Origin: Candidatus Coproplasma excrementipullorum
GTDB lineage: Bacteria; Bacillota; Clostridia; Christensenellales; Borkfalkiaceae
Length of the DNA: 45,390 nt
Assembly (NCBI GenBank): GCA_018714165.1
Contig: DVNU01000015.1
Span: forward strand, 1 to 45,390
Reading direction: 5' to 3'
Part shown: positions 7,068-13,297 of the stretch, piece after piece
How positions within the stretch are numbered: the stretch's first letter is position 1
Layout: each line of letters opens with the position of its first letter
Made by a program: the position numbers and the translations under genes
Notes under the pieces: model-generated
What the model was told of the DNA's origin: nothing
Databases searched by the model: none
What the model saw: only the letters and a program-made list of their open reading frames with translations

Positions 7068-8234
7068 TTAAAGGCTGGCTTTTAAAATTTCAACAACCTC
7101 TTCGCGGGTGAGCACTTTATATCCGCCCTGCATAATGAGGGTTGCATCGGCAATGCCTTCGATGATGTCCTCTGTGACGCCGAGGTCTTTTAAGTTCATC
7201 ACAAGACCAATCTTGTTCATCCAGGCCTCCATTGCGGCGAGGCCTTCGTTTGCCACCTGTTCATCGCTCTTGCCCTCGGCATTTACGCCCCAGACGTTTA
7301 CGGCGTAGCGCGCAAACTTTTTGAGGCCATAGGGCAGAATGTGGCGGTAGTAGGCCATTGAAACGGCGGCGAGGGTCATGCCGTGCGTTGCGTCGGTGTA
7401 AGCGCCGACGGCCTGGCCGAGCATATGCACCTCCCAGTCGGTCGTCTTGCCCTGGGCGATGAGCGTGTTGAGCGCCCAGGTGGCCGTCCACATTATGTTG
7501 GAGCGCGCCTCGTAGTCCCTGGGATTTTCAACGGCGATGAGCGACGAGTGAATGAGCGAACGCAACAGACCTTCGGAGAGGTAGTCGGAGGTGTTGTCGT
7601 CCTCGCCCGAAAAATACTGTTCAAGTATGTGGCTCATTATGTCGTAAAAGCCGGCCACCATCTGGTACCTGGGCAGGGTGTAGGTATACGCGGGGTCGAG
7701 CACGGAGAATTTGGGGAAGACATCGGAGCCAAATACGTGGCCGATTTTGAGCTTCTGTTCGTGGTTGGTGATGACGGCGCCGCCGTTCATCTCGCTGCCC
7801 GTGCCCACCATCGTCAGCACGCAGCCGACGGGGATAATTTTACAGGTCGGCTCCTCGAAGCGGATGTAGTACTTCTCCCAGGGATCTTCGCCGCAGTAGG
7901 CAGAGACGGAGACGGCCTTTGAATAGTCGCAAACCGAGCCGCCGCCGACGGCTAAAATGAGGTCAACGTTATTTTCGCGGGCAATGCGCGCACCCTCTTC
8001 AAGTTTTTTTGAGGTGGGGTTGGGCATTACGCCGCCGTCCTCGACTATCTTTTTGCCGCATTCCTTCAATACGGAAACTACCGCGTCGTAGATGCCGTTC
8101 TTTTTTATCGAACCGCCGCCGTATACGAGCATTACGGTGGGGCCGTACTTTTCAAGCTCGTCCTTTAAATTTTTGATGGCGCCCTCGCCGAAGTACAGGC
8201 GCGTGGGGTTGCAGAACGTGAAATTGCCGAGCAT
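7068..8234 (-). CDS. Iron-containing alcohol dehydrogenase (butanol dehydrogenase type)
   Basis: 388 aa, full length for the family. It begins MLGNFTFCNPTRLYFGEGAI, the usual start of the BdhA/YugJ group. The NAD(P)-binding motif is AVGGGSVCDYSKA, and the metal site includes the D-x-x-x-H pair in FYDIMSHILEQYF plus further His residues in HMLGQAVGAYTDATHGMTLA. It should reduce aldehydes such as butyraldehyde to alcohols with NAD(P)H during fermentation. An AGGAGG site precedes the ATG. A short fragment of a second gene of the same family survives at 9740-9880. Confidence 0.9.
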   Translation of the reverse strand: MLGNFTFCNPTRLYFGEGAIKNLKDELEKYGPTVMLVYGGGSIKKNGIYDAVVSVLKECGKKIVEDGGVMPNPTSKKLEEGARIARENNVDLILAVGGGSVCDYSKAVSVSAYCGEDPWEKYYIRFEEPTCKIIPVGCVLTMVGTGSEMNGGAVITNHEQKLKIGHVFGSDVFPKFSVLDPAYTYTLPRYQMVAGFYDIMSHILEQYFSGEDDNTSDYLSEGLLRSLIHSSLIAVENPRDYEARSNIMWTATWALNTLIAQGKTTDWEVHMLGQAVGAYTDATHGMTLAAVSMAYYRHILPYGLKKFARYAVNVWGVNAEGKSDEQVANEGLAAMEAWMNKIGLVMNLKDLGVTEDIIEGIADATLIMQGGYKVLTREEVVEILKASL

Positions 8235-8261
8235 TTGGATTTATTCCTCCTGAATTTTTTA

Positions 8262-8304
8262 TTTTTTCAACTCTATTATAACACCCCCGGGAGGCGTTTT
8301 CAAT
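8262..8304 (-). promoter_or_regulatory. Sigma-A promoter of the alcohol dehydrogenase gene
   Basis: On the minus strand, TTGAAA is followed by a 17-bp spacer and TATAAT, then a short leader with AGGAGG in front of the gene. Confidence 0.75.
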
Positions 8305-8398
8305 ATAAAAAAATAAAGTTTTCCATAAGCAAAAATTTTGCAAACTATGTTTTAAACGCCGCGCGAGGGGTATATTAATGTGGCGGAAAGAGGTGAAA

Positions 8399-8458
8399 AT
8401 GTACCTTTTGCACCGCGAGCTTTGTAGCTTTTATCAAAAGAACAGGAGCTTTTGTTAG
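8399..8458 (+). CDS. Possible 19-residue peptide with two Cys
   Basis: A tiny open frame encodes MYLLHRELCSFYQKNRSFC. AGAGGTG lies 4 bases upstream of the ATG and a TATATT stands near 8371. It is not similar to the other peptides of this locus. Its end runs into the TTGTTAGA repeats, so chance is a real possibility. Confidence 0.25.
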   Translation: MYLLHRELCSFYQKNRSFC

Positions 8459-8566
8459 AAAATGAAAAATTTTGTTAGATTTGAAAAATTGTAACAAAAA
8501 TTTTGCAATTAAACCTTGATTTCACAAAAATTATAGCTTCTATCATAAAATATTGTTAGAAAATAA
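8426..8566. promoter_or_regulatory. AT-rich region with TTGTTAGA direct repeats upstream of the peptide unit
   Basis: TTTTGTTAGA occurs at 8450-8459 and 8470-8479, exactly 20 bp apart (two helical turns), and TATTGTTAGA at 8551-8560. A larger degenerate duplication is visible: TAGCTTTTATCA ... TTGTTAGAAAATGA (from about 8426) and TAGCTTCTATCA ... TTGTTAGAAAATAA (from about 8533). Such phased direct repeats in front of a promoter suggest an activator or repressor site. The regulator is not identifiable in the window. Confidence 0.45.
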
Positions 8567-8601
8567 CAAAAATAACTTTGCGAAAAATTTTTGCTATGTT
8601 A

Positions 8602-8630
8602 TTGACTACCAAAAAACAGTATGCTATACT
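8602..8630 (+). promoter_or_regulatory. Sigma-A promoter of the tiny-peptide transcription unit
   Basis: TTGACT (8602-8607), a 17-bp spacer, TATACT (8625-8630) with an extended TGC before the -10. Transcription should begin near 8637 and give a ~93-nt leader carrying a CGAGG / CCTCG hairpin and a GCGGC-GCGA-GCCGC hairpin. Confidence 0.8.
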
Positions 8631-8729
8631 GCAAGCGAAACGAGGGGAAAACCTCGGTTGAGACAAATTAAGCTTATATTTTTGCGGCGCGAGCCGCGAT
8701 GAAAATACCTTTAAGGAGGTACGAGATAT

Positions 8730-8825
8730 ATGGATATTTATGAAAGATTAAACCAGATCGACGATGAAAGGACTGCCTACGGTATCAACCCCCTTTCGTA
8801 CGTCGTGCTCGACTGCGCACGCTAA
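8730..8825 (+). CDS. 31-residue peptide 1 of a paralogous pair
   Basis: ATG is preceded by a full AAGGAGGT (8713-8720) at a 9-base distance. The peptide is acidic and probably helical in its first half (MDIYERLNQIDDE) and ends GINPLSYVVLDCAR. It matches the peptide at 9007-9105 without gaps over 31 positions, with 15 identities concentrated in the C-terminal block GI-x-PLSYV-x-LDCA-[R/K]. There is no signal peptide or membrane helix. I do not recognise a family. The conserved single Cys three residues from the end and the preserved tail point to selection on the peptide itself. A modified peptide precursor, a signalling peptide or a regulatory leader peptide are all possible. Confidence 0.75.
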   Translation: MDIYERLNQIDDERTAYGINPLSYVVLDCAR

Positions 8826-8926
8826 GCACGGTACCCGTGCTGTCGGGCTCCGCAAGCGGCGTGTCGCCGCGGCCAAATTCCGCAATCAAGCTTGAACAAT
8901 ATAACAGGCTTGTCTTGCGGACAACA
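8825..8926 (+). repeat. Dispersed structured element B, copy 1 (inside the peptide transcript)
   Basis: About 102 bp, related over its whole length to 16829-16931. Parts: hairpin AGCACGG / CCGTGCT (in the other copy AGCGGAG / CTCCGCT, so both arms changed together), shared CTCCGCAA, identical hairpin GCGGCG-TGT-CGCCGC, and a closing pair CCGCAA / TTGCGG followed by ACAACA. It begins at the last base of the peptide 1 stop codon and ends about 80 bp before peptide 2. Confidence 0.75.
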
Positions 8927-9006
8927 AATTCAGATGACCCACATCAGATAATATACAGATATAACCCAAATTTTAATAAGGACGAATTATTTCAGGAGGC
9001 AAATTT

Positions 9007-9105
9007 ATGATTGATATGTATGAAAAGATAGCAGAACTTGACAGTGCCGATAACGAGATTGGCATTTCGCCCCTCTCCTACGTTACTCTTGACTGCGCTA
9101 AATAA
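9007..9105 (+). CDS. 32-residue peptide 2 of a paralogous pair
   Basis: AGGAGG (8994-8999) stands 7 bases before the ATG. The peptide starts MIDMYEKIAELDSADNE and ends GISPLSYVTLDCAK. Compared with peptide 1, conservative exchanges dominate (R/K, L/I, I/L, Q/E) and the tail is almost unchanged, which is what a real coding pair would show. The two share no near-identical DNA, so the duplication is old. It has one Cys and no signal sequence. It is in the same predicted transcript as peptide 1 and the hydrophobic peptide at 9159. No modification enzyme, protease or transporter gene is adjacent. Confidence 0.75.
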   Translation: MIDMYEKIAELDSADNEIGISPLSYVTLDCAK

Positions 9106-9158
9106 TCTTTAACCCGAAGAACAACACCGTTACCAAATGACTCATCAGGAGGCATCAT

Positions 9159-9209
9159 ATGTTCAGTGTTATGTTTATAGTAGTTATGTTGATTTTGTTT
9201 ATAAAATAA
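9159..9209 (+). CDS. 16-residue hydrophobic membrane peptide
   Basis: An AGGAGG (9147-9152) stands 6 bases before an ATG that opens the frame MFSVMFIVVMLILFIK. Almost every residue is hydrophobic with one C-terminal Lys, so the product would be a single short membrane-inserted helix. It lies 53 bp behind peptide 2 and before the terminator at 9314. Peptides of this type are known as small-protein partners of membrane complexes and as type I toxins; which applies here cannot be told. Chance is unlikely given the perfect ribosome binding site but cannot be excluded. Confidence 0.55.
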   Translation: MFSVMFIVVMLILFIK

Positions 9210-9313
9210 CTCCTTGAATTGCGCGCGTAAGGCGCGAAAAACACCTTGGCAACAATCCGCTGAAAATTTTTCAGCCGCAAATACTGTAACACAACTTAAA
9301 ACTGCACTGAAGG

Positions 9314-9347
9314 CAGGTCTGCGAGGAAAACCGCAGACCTGTTTTTT
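9314..9347 (+). terminator. Rho-independent terminator of the tiny-peptide unit
   Basis: CAGGTCTGCG (9314-9323) / CGCAGACCTG (9332-9341), followed by TTTTTT. With the promoter at 8602 it defines a transcript of about 700 nt holding no long reading frame. The stretch 9210-9313 has no further ORF with a ribosome binding site. Confidence 0.9.
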
Positions 9348-9437
9348 CAGTTTGACGCTGTTCACGGTTTTTTAACCGCATTAAATTTACATTGCCACAG
9401 ATAAGATATTGTGCTAAAATTTACTCAGGAGGTACCT

Positions 9438-9839
9438 ATGGAACTGCGGGTGCTTAAATATTTTATGACCGTGGCGCGTGAGGAGAGCATGACCAAGGCG
9501 GCCGAAAAGCTGTTCATCACCCAGCCCACGCTTTCGCGGCAGATAGCCGAACTTGAGGACGAACTGGGGACGCCGCTGTTTGTGCGCGGCAACCGCAACC
9601 TTGCCTTGACGGCCGCAGGCGCGCTGCTTAAACGCCGCGTTGAAGAGATGCTGGCCCTTGAAGATCGCATAAAGCAGGAGATCGCGCAGGGCGACGACGT
9701 GGGCGGCAATGTTTCAATAAGGCTTGCGGTCTGCCCACAAGGCTTTCTGAACTCAAAGTCAGGACGCCCATCACCGATAAACTGCTTGAAGAGGTTGCCT
9801 ACAGCACGACAATCCAGCCCAACAGCTACAAAAAGATGA
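9438..9839 (+). pseudogene. Truncated LysR-type regulator (HTH domain only)
   Basis: AGGAGGTACCT precedes the ATG. The first ~90 residues are a clear LysR winged HTH (MELRVLKYFMTVAREESMTKAAEKL ... TQPTLSRQIAELEDELGTPLFVR shortened here) with the start of the linker helix. After GGNVSIRL the expected effector-binding domain of ~200 residues is absent, and the frame continues into DNA that in another frame encodes the end of an alcohol dehydrogenase. A deletion of the LysR C-terminus and most of the neighbouring gene explains this. If made, the fragment could still bind DNA. Confidence 0.8.
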
Positions 9840-9880
9840 CGGGCGGGGAAATTTACGAAATTTTAAAGGAATGTATGTGA
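9740..9880 (+). pseudogene. C-terminal remnant of an iron-containing alcohol dehydrogenase
   Basis: Read in the frame ending at the TGA of 9878-9880, the last 46 codons give LSELKV...ITDKLLEEVAY...SYKKMTGGEIYEILKECM. This lines up with the end of the intact dehydrogenase at 7068-8234 (LKDLGVTEDIIEGIAD...GYKVLTREEVVEILKASL). Only the C-terminus remains, fused out of frame to the LysR fragment. The family assignment rests on this short similarity. Confidence 0.55.
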
Positions 9881-9884
9881 GCGC

Positions 9885-9918
9885 CGTGGCCGCCGCGCCT
9901 TCGGGCGCGGCGGCCACG
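9885..9918 (+). terminator. Terminator-like hairpin
   Basis: Perfect 15-16 bp GC-rich arms with loop TTC, directly behind the dehydrogenase remnant. There is no long T-run. Confidence 0.6.
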
Positions 9919-9953
9919 AATATGTTACATAACACTTTAAGGGAGGCATTTAG

Positions 9954-10377
9954 ATGTGGTGGATAGTTGCGGCCATACTCTCGGCAGTGTTCGCGGGACT
10001 GACGGCCATACTCTCCAAATGCGGCGTAAAAAACGCCAACTCCGACGTGGCCACGGCCGTGCGCACCTCGGTGGTGCTGGTGATGGCCTGGCTGATAGTC
10101 TTTATCACGGGGGCGTACTCCACAATAGCGCAGATAAGCGTTACTTCGTGGATATTCCTCATCCTTTCGGGCCTGGCGACGGGCGCATCGTGGATATGCT
10201 ATTACTACGCCATACAACAGGGGCTGGTGAGCGTGGTCGTGCCCATAGACAGGGCTGAGCATATTGATAACAGTGCTCTTCTCTATCATCGTGTTCAGGG
10301 AAAAGCTGTCCTTGAAGGCCTGGATAGGCCTGGCGTTGCTGACAACAGGTACGGTGTGCATGGCCGTATTTACTTAG
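9954..10377 (+). pseudogene. EamA/DMT-family transporter, frameshifted
   Basis: GGGAGG precedes the ATG. The protein begins as an EamA-type drug/metabolite transporter half (MWWIVAAILSAVFAGLTAIL...), with four membrane segments up to VVVPIDR. At about 10252-10256 (AGGGCTGAGC) one extra base shifts the frame. In the next frame the expected ending continues: LSILITVLFSIIVFREKL followed by SLKAWIGLALLTTG...AVFT and a TAG at 10375-10377. Corrected length is about 140 aa, the size of the single-domain DMT proteins. It may be a true lesion or a sequence error. Confidence 0.82.
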
Positions 10378-10392
10378 ACATTATAAAACTAT

Positions 10393-10435
10393 AAAAAGCG
10401 TGCGCCGCACCTCAATGGTGCGGCGCACGCTTTTT
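10393..10435. terminator. Bidirectional rho-independent terminator
   Basis: AAAAAGCG... and ...CGCTTTTT arms of 19 bp with a 5-nt loop, between convergent genes. It works for both strands because both ends are A/T runs. Confidence 0.9.
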
Positions 10436-10437
10436 AA

Positions 10438-11154
10438 CTATTTGCATTTATAACCGCATATAATTTTAGATATTCTGTCGAATGCGCCGACGAGGATGAC
10501 GGCAACTATGAAGATGACCCACGAGGGGTGCCATATACCCCATACACAGCCTATGAACAGATAGATCGTAACGCTCAACAGCATCGTCATTCCCGCAAGG
10601 CCCTTGAATATGCGCGAGGCAAGCGGTCTGACGGGCACATCGGGGGCGTTCTTTTTTGCAAACACGTCGTCGAAGAAGGCGCACAGGCTGAGCGCCAGCG
10701 GGAACACCAGCCAACCGGGGTGCCACAGTCCCGCGATTCCGCCGAGACAGAAAAAGGCTATTACCGCACACGACATAATGACTCCCGTCACTGCGGCGCC
10801 CGCCGCGTTGAGGAACACCAGCTTTTTGGTCTGTTCCGACGGCGCGCGCTCTGCCGCTTCCCCCTCCGCCTCCTTCTCCTCAGCCGCGCGGCCTTCATCC
10901 GCGCAGACTTCGGGCACGGTCTGCGCATACTCTTCGGCGCTTTGACCCGACGGCGTTACGTCGCCGCGCATTAGCGCGTCCATAGTGACGCCGAAAATGT
11001 CGCACAGGGCAATTATCTTTTCGGTTTCGGGATAGGCCTCGCCCGTCTCCCACTTGCTCACCGACTGGCGGGAGACCTGAAGTTTTTCGGCCAGCTCCTC
11101 CTGGGTTATTTTGTCGCGCTTTCTTAAGTACTGTAAGTTATCGCCAAACGACAT
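10438..11154 (-). CDS. XRE-family HTH regulator with C-terminal membrane segments
   Basis: 238 aa. Residues 1-65 are a Cro/CI-type HTH (MSFGDNLQYLRKRDKITQEE..., VSRQSVSKWETGEAYPETEK). An Ala/Glu-rich linker follows (about 70-115), then four hydrophobic segments. The membrane part holds an internal duplication marked by GLWHPGW and GIWHPSW. HTH proteins with such tails are common in Clostridia and are thought to be membrane-bound regulators; the signal is unknown. The start at 11154 is chosen because CAAGGAGGTG lies 6-8 bases upstream; the in-frame start at 11196 would add a non-conserved leader. Confidence 0.8.
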   Translation of the reverse strand: MSFGDNLQYLRKRDKITQEELAEKLQVSRQSVSKWETGEAYPETEKIIALCDIFGVTMDALMRGDVTPSGQSAEEYAQTVPEVCADEGRAAEEKEAEGEAAERAPSEQTKKLVFLNAAGAAVTGVIMSCAVIAFFCLGGIAGLWHPGWLVFPLALSLCAFFDDVFAKKNAPDVPVRPLASRIFKGLAGMTMLLSVTIYLFIGCVWGIWHPSWVIFIVAVILVGAFDRISKIICGYKCK

Positions 11155-11324
11155 GCGCGGCACCTCCTTGTGTTTTGTAATTAAATTATAGCGCAACTTT
11201 TACCCTTTTTCAACCGAATTACGCGTGCTTTTGCGCAACCTGGGGTTGCAAATGACGTTTATTACAAATTTTACAAACGCTTAATTACGGCGATAATGCA
11301 AATAACCTCAACCTTCACTAAAAT

Positions 11325-11357
11325 TTCACTTGTAATTTTTGGCGATAGATGGTACAA
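11325..11357 (+). promoter_or_regulatory. Promoter upstream of degV
   Basis: TTGTAA, 17-bp spacer, TACAAT (ending about 11357), then a short leader with AAGGGAAAAG before the ATG at 11391. Confidence 0.65.
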
Positions 11358-11390
11358 TGTATTTACCATACTTTAGATAAGGGAAAAGAT

Positions 11391-12239
11391 ATGAAAATAA
11401 AGATCACATCCGATTCAACTTGCGACCTTGGCGAAAAGCTTATAAAGGAGAATGACATAGGCATATTTGCCCTTCAGGTAATACTGGGCGAGCAGTCATA
11501 CAGCGACGGTGTGAACATTGTGCCGCAGGACATATTCGACTACGTTGCCGCAAACGGCACGCTGCCCAAGACGGCGGCGGGCTCATCAGACGAGTACTCG
11601 GCCTTCTTCAAAGAACAGCTTGAAGGGTACGACGCGCTCATTCACTTCAACATCTCGTCCAAGGCGTCATCCAGCCATTCGGCCGCGCTAATAGCCGCAA
11701 AGAGTTTTGGAGGCAAGGTGTTCGTTATAGACAGCAAGGCGCTCTCCACGGGCCAGGGTCTGCTGGTTATGAAGGCGTGCGATATGAGAAAGGAGGGTCT
11801 GAGCGCGGAGGAGATTGCAAAGCGCATGACGGAGTTGACGCCGATGGTAAACACCTCCTTCGTGCCCGATGATCTGAACTACCTGCACAAGGGCGGGCGG
11901 TGTTCGCTCGCCGCCATGCTGGGCGCAAAGGTTTAAAAGCTGCACCCCCTCATCGAAGAGGACAAAGAGGGCCAGCTTGTGGCTAAAAAGAAATATATGG
12001 GCAGTATGGAGCGTTGCATAAAGACCTATGTAAACGATTTGCGCATGCAGTACCGCCGCTACGACAGGACAAGGTGTTTTATAACCCACTCCTCGGCGGA
12101 CAAGTCGCTGGTGGACATTGCAAAGAGAGAAGTTGCGCAGATGTTCGAGTTTGACGAAGTCATCGAGACGGTTGCCGGCTCGATAATAACCAGCCACTGC
12201 GGAAGAAACACGCTGGGCGTTCTTTTTATTGCAGAATAA
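11391..12239 (+). pseudogene. degV: DegV-family fatty-acid-binding protein with in-frame stop
   Basis: The full reading is 282 codons, the normal DegV length. The N-terminal half carries the family opening MKIKITSDSTCDL and the conserved loop KTAAGSSDEY; the later half holds YLHKGGRCS. At 11934-11936 the codon is TAA where the family would have Leu (AKV-*-KLHPLIEEDKEG); the frame continues without shift to 12239 and ends GSIITSHCGRNTLGVLF, the expected ending. DegV (FakB-like) proteins carry fatty acids to the FakA kinase. A single T-to-A substitution of TTA explains the stop. Two partial polypeptides, a dead gene or a sequence error are possible. Confidence 0.88.
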
Positions 12240-12341
12240 CGCCACAATGAATTGCAAGCGCAGCTTACATGAATTCTCGAAAGCCGGCGCTTTCTCCACA
12301 GCGTTCAATTAATGCGGCTATAAGCCGCAATTCATCAGATT
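12240..12341. repeat. Hairpin array with GAATT / AATTC spacers
   Basis: Small inverted repeats follow one another: AAGC/GCTT, GAAAGC-CGGC-GCTTTC and TGCGGCT-AT-AAGCCGCA. They are spaced by TGAATT-type words on the left and AATTCAT / TTCAATT words on the right. It resembles in design the ATTTCAC arrays at 91-185 and 37828-38095 but uses a different spacer word. Confidence 0.5.
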
Positions 12342-12380
12342 AAAATGCCGCCCGCGACATAAGTTGCGGGCGGCATTTTT
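12342..12380. terminator. Bidirectional terminator between degV and yfbR
   Basis: AAAATGCCGCCCGC / GCGGGCGGCATTTTT arms. Its right arm touches the stop codon of yfbR on the other strand. Confidence 0.85.
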
Positions 12381-12969
12381 AATCTATATCCCCTTCCAGC
12401 TCGTCCAAGGTGAGAAGAAAGGCGGGAATAAAGTTTTGCATAAAGTATTCCACGGCGGGGAGGTTGCGCGAGTGCAAATCGTCCTCTATGCTCTTTTTGG
12501 CCTTCTCAAACTCGGTGTTGCCGCAGCGGTGCTCCTCAAGGCACTTGATGTAGGCCGCAAGCCTGTCGGCCGCCTTTAAAATTCTGTACTCCTCGCTGTC
12601 CATATCGGCGAGCACATAGGGCTCCAGCCCTTTCTCCACCTCTTCGGGCAACATCTTTAACAGCTTTTTGCAGGCGCGCGCCTCTATATCCTTATACGCC
12701 CCCTTTATGTTGCTGTTGAAATACTTTATGGGCGTGGGCAGATCGCCCGTCATTACCTCCGAACACTCGTGATATATGGCATACAGCACGCACTTGGACT
12801 CATCTACATGCCCGCCGTAGAGCTTGTTTGTGACGACGGCCAGGGCGTGCGCGAGCATGGCCACCTGCTGGGAGTGCTCCATTATGTTCTCCTCCCGCAC
12901 CGAGCGCATGAGCGACCAGCGCTTGATGTACTTCATTCTGTCCATAAAGGCGTAAAAATTGTAGGGCAT
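12379..12969 (-). CDS. yfbR: 5'-deoxynucleotidase, HD-domain (YfbR-like)
   Basis: 196 aa, colinear with Escherichia coli YfbR, which removes phosphate from deoxynucleoside 5'-monophosphates. Shared blocks include the R-x-x-x-I-x-RW-x-LMR start, N-x-x-EHS-x-QVAM, GDLPTPIKYFNS and KAADRLAAYIKCLEE. The HD metal ligands map to His32, His67, residue 68 and Asp135. Residue 68 is Glu (YHECSE) where E. coli has Asp (YHDASE), an unusual change of the HD dyad that may alter metal choice but keeps a carboxylate. AGGAGA precedes the ATG. Confidence 0.88.
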   Translation of the reverse strand: MPYNFYAFMDRMKYIKRWSLMRSVREENIMEHSQQVAMLAHALAVVTNKLYGGHVDESKCVLYAIYHECSEVMTGDLPTPIKYFNSNIKGAYKDIEARACKKLLKMLPEEVEKGLEPYVLADMDSEEYRILKAADRLAAYIKCLEEHRCGNTEFEKAKKSIEDDLHSRNLPAVEYFMQNFIPAFLLTLDELEGDID

Positions 12970-13082
12970 AACCGTATTCTCCTGATATGTGTGCGTTACA
13001 GACCTATTATATTATAAAAGGCCGACAATTTCAATTGACTTTGCACAAAAAAAGAAATATAATTTGATTATCAAAATTAAAT

Positions 13083-13182
13083 TTACCGTCGGGGGTGTCC
13101 GCAAAAACTTTAACGCGGGCTGAGATTATACCCTTTGAATCGGCAACGTAATGGTTGAGCGATAAGACAAAAGAGTAGAATT
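13083..13182 (+). promoter_or_regulatory. TPP riboswitch (THI element)
   Basis: The conserved core is visible: GTCGGGGGTGTCC, a variable helix, GGCTGAGATTATACCC (the CUGAGA...UACCC thi box), then GAATC, GTAATG and GAGCG. It lies about 115 bp before a ThiT gene, the expected partner. Thiamine pyrophosphate binding should shut the gene off. The last conserved block reads ATAAGA rather than AGGGA, so it is slightly divergent. Confidence 0.88.
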
Positions 13183-13186
13183 AACT

Positions 13187-13265
13187 GCGTTCCTGCTTTT
13201 TTGTGCCGGGACGCATATTTATTGATATGACTACGCGCGCCCGCACACAGTGCGGGCGCGCGTAA
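13187..13265 (+). promoter_or_regulatory. Hairpins of the likely riboswitch expression platform
   Basis: Two stems follow the aptamer: CTGCGTTCC / GGGACGCA with a T-run in the loop, and a very stable GCGCGCCCGCAC / GTGCGGGCGCGC hairpin (about 13236-13263). The second has no T-run behind it, so whether control is by termination or otherwise is unclear. Confidence 0.5.
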
Positions 13266-13297
13266 TACATAACTTTACGGCGGTAAAAGGAGGTTTT

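Noticed and set aside
8730-9105. AgrD-type autoinducer peptides
   Set aside because: AgrD needs an N-terminal amphipathic helix, a Cys followed by about four residues, and an acidic C-terminal tail, plus agrB nearby. Here the Cys is three residues from the end and no agrB is present.
9078-9365. 95-residue minus-strand ORF across the peptide terminator
   Set aside because: It runs through peptide 2, the membrane peptide and the terminator hairpin in antisense, without ribosome binding site or recognisable domain.
11934-11936. Recoding of the degV stop codon
   Set aside because: The codon is TAA, which is not used for selenocysteine or pyrrolysine, and no recoding structure is seen; mutation or error is simpler.
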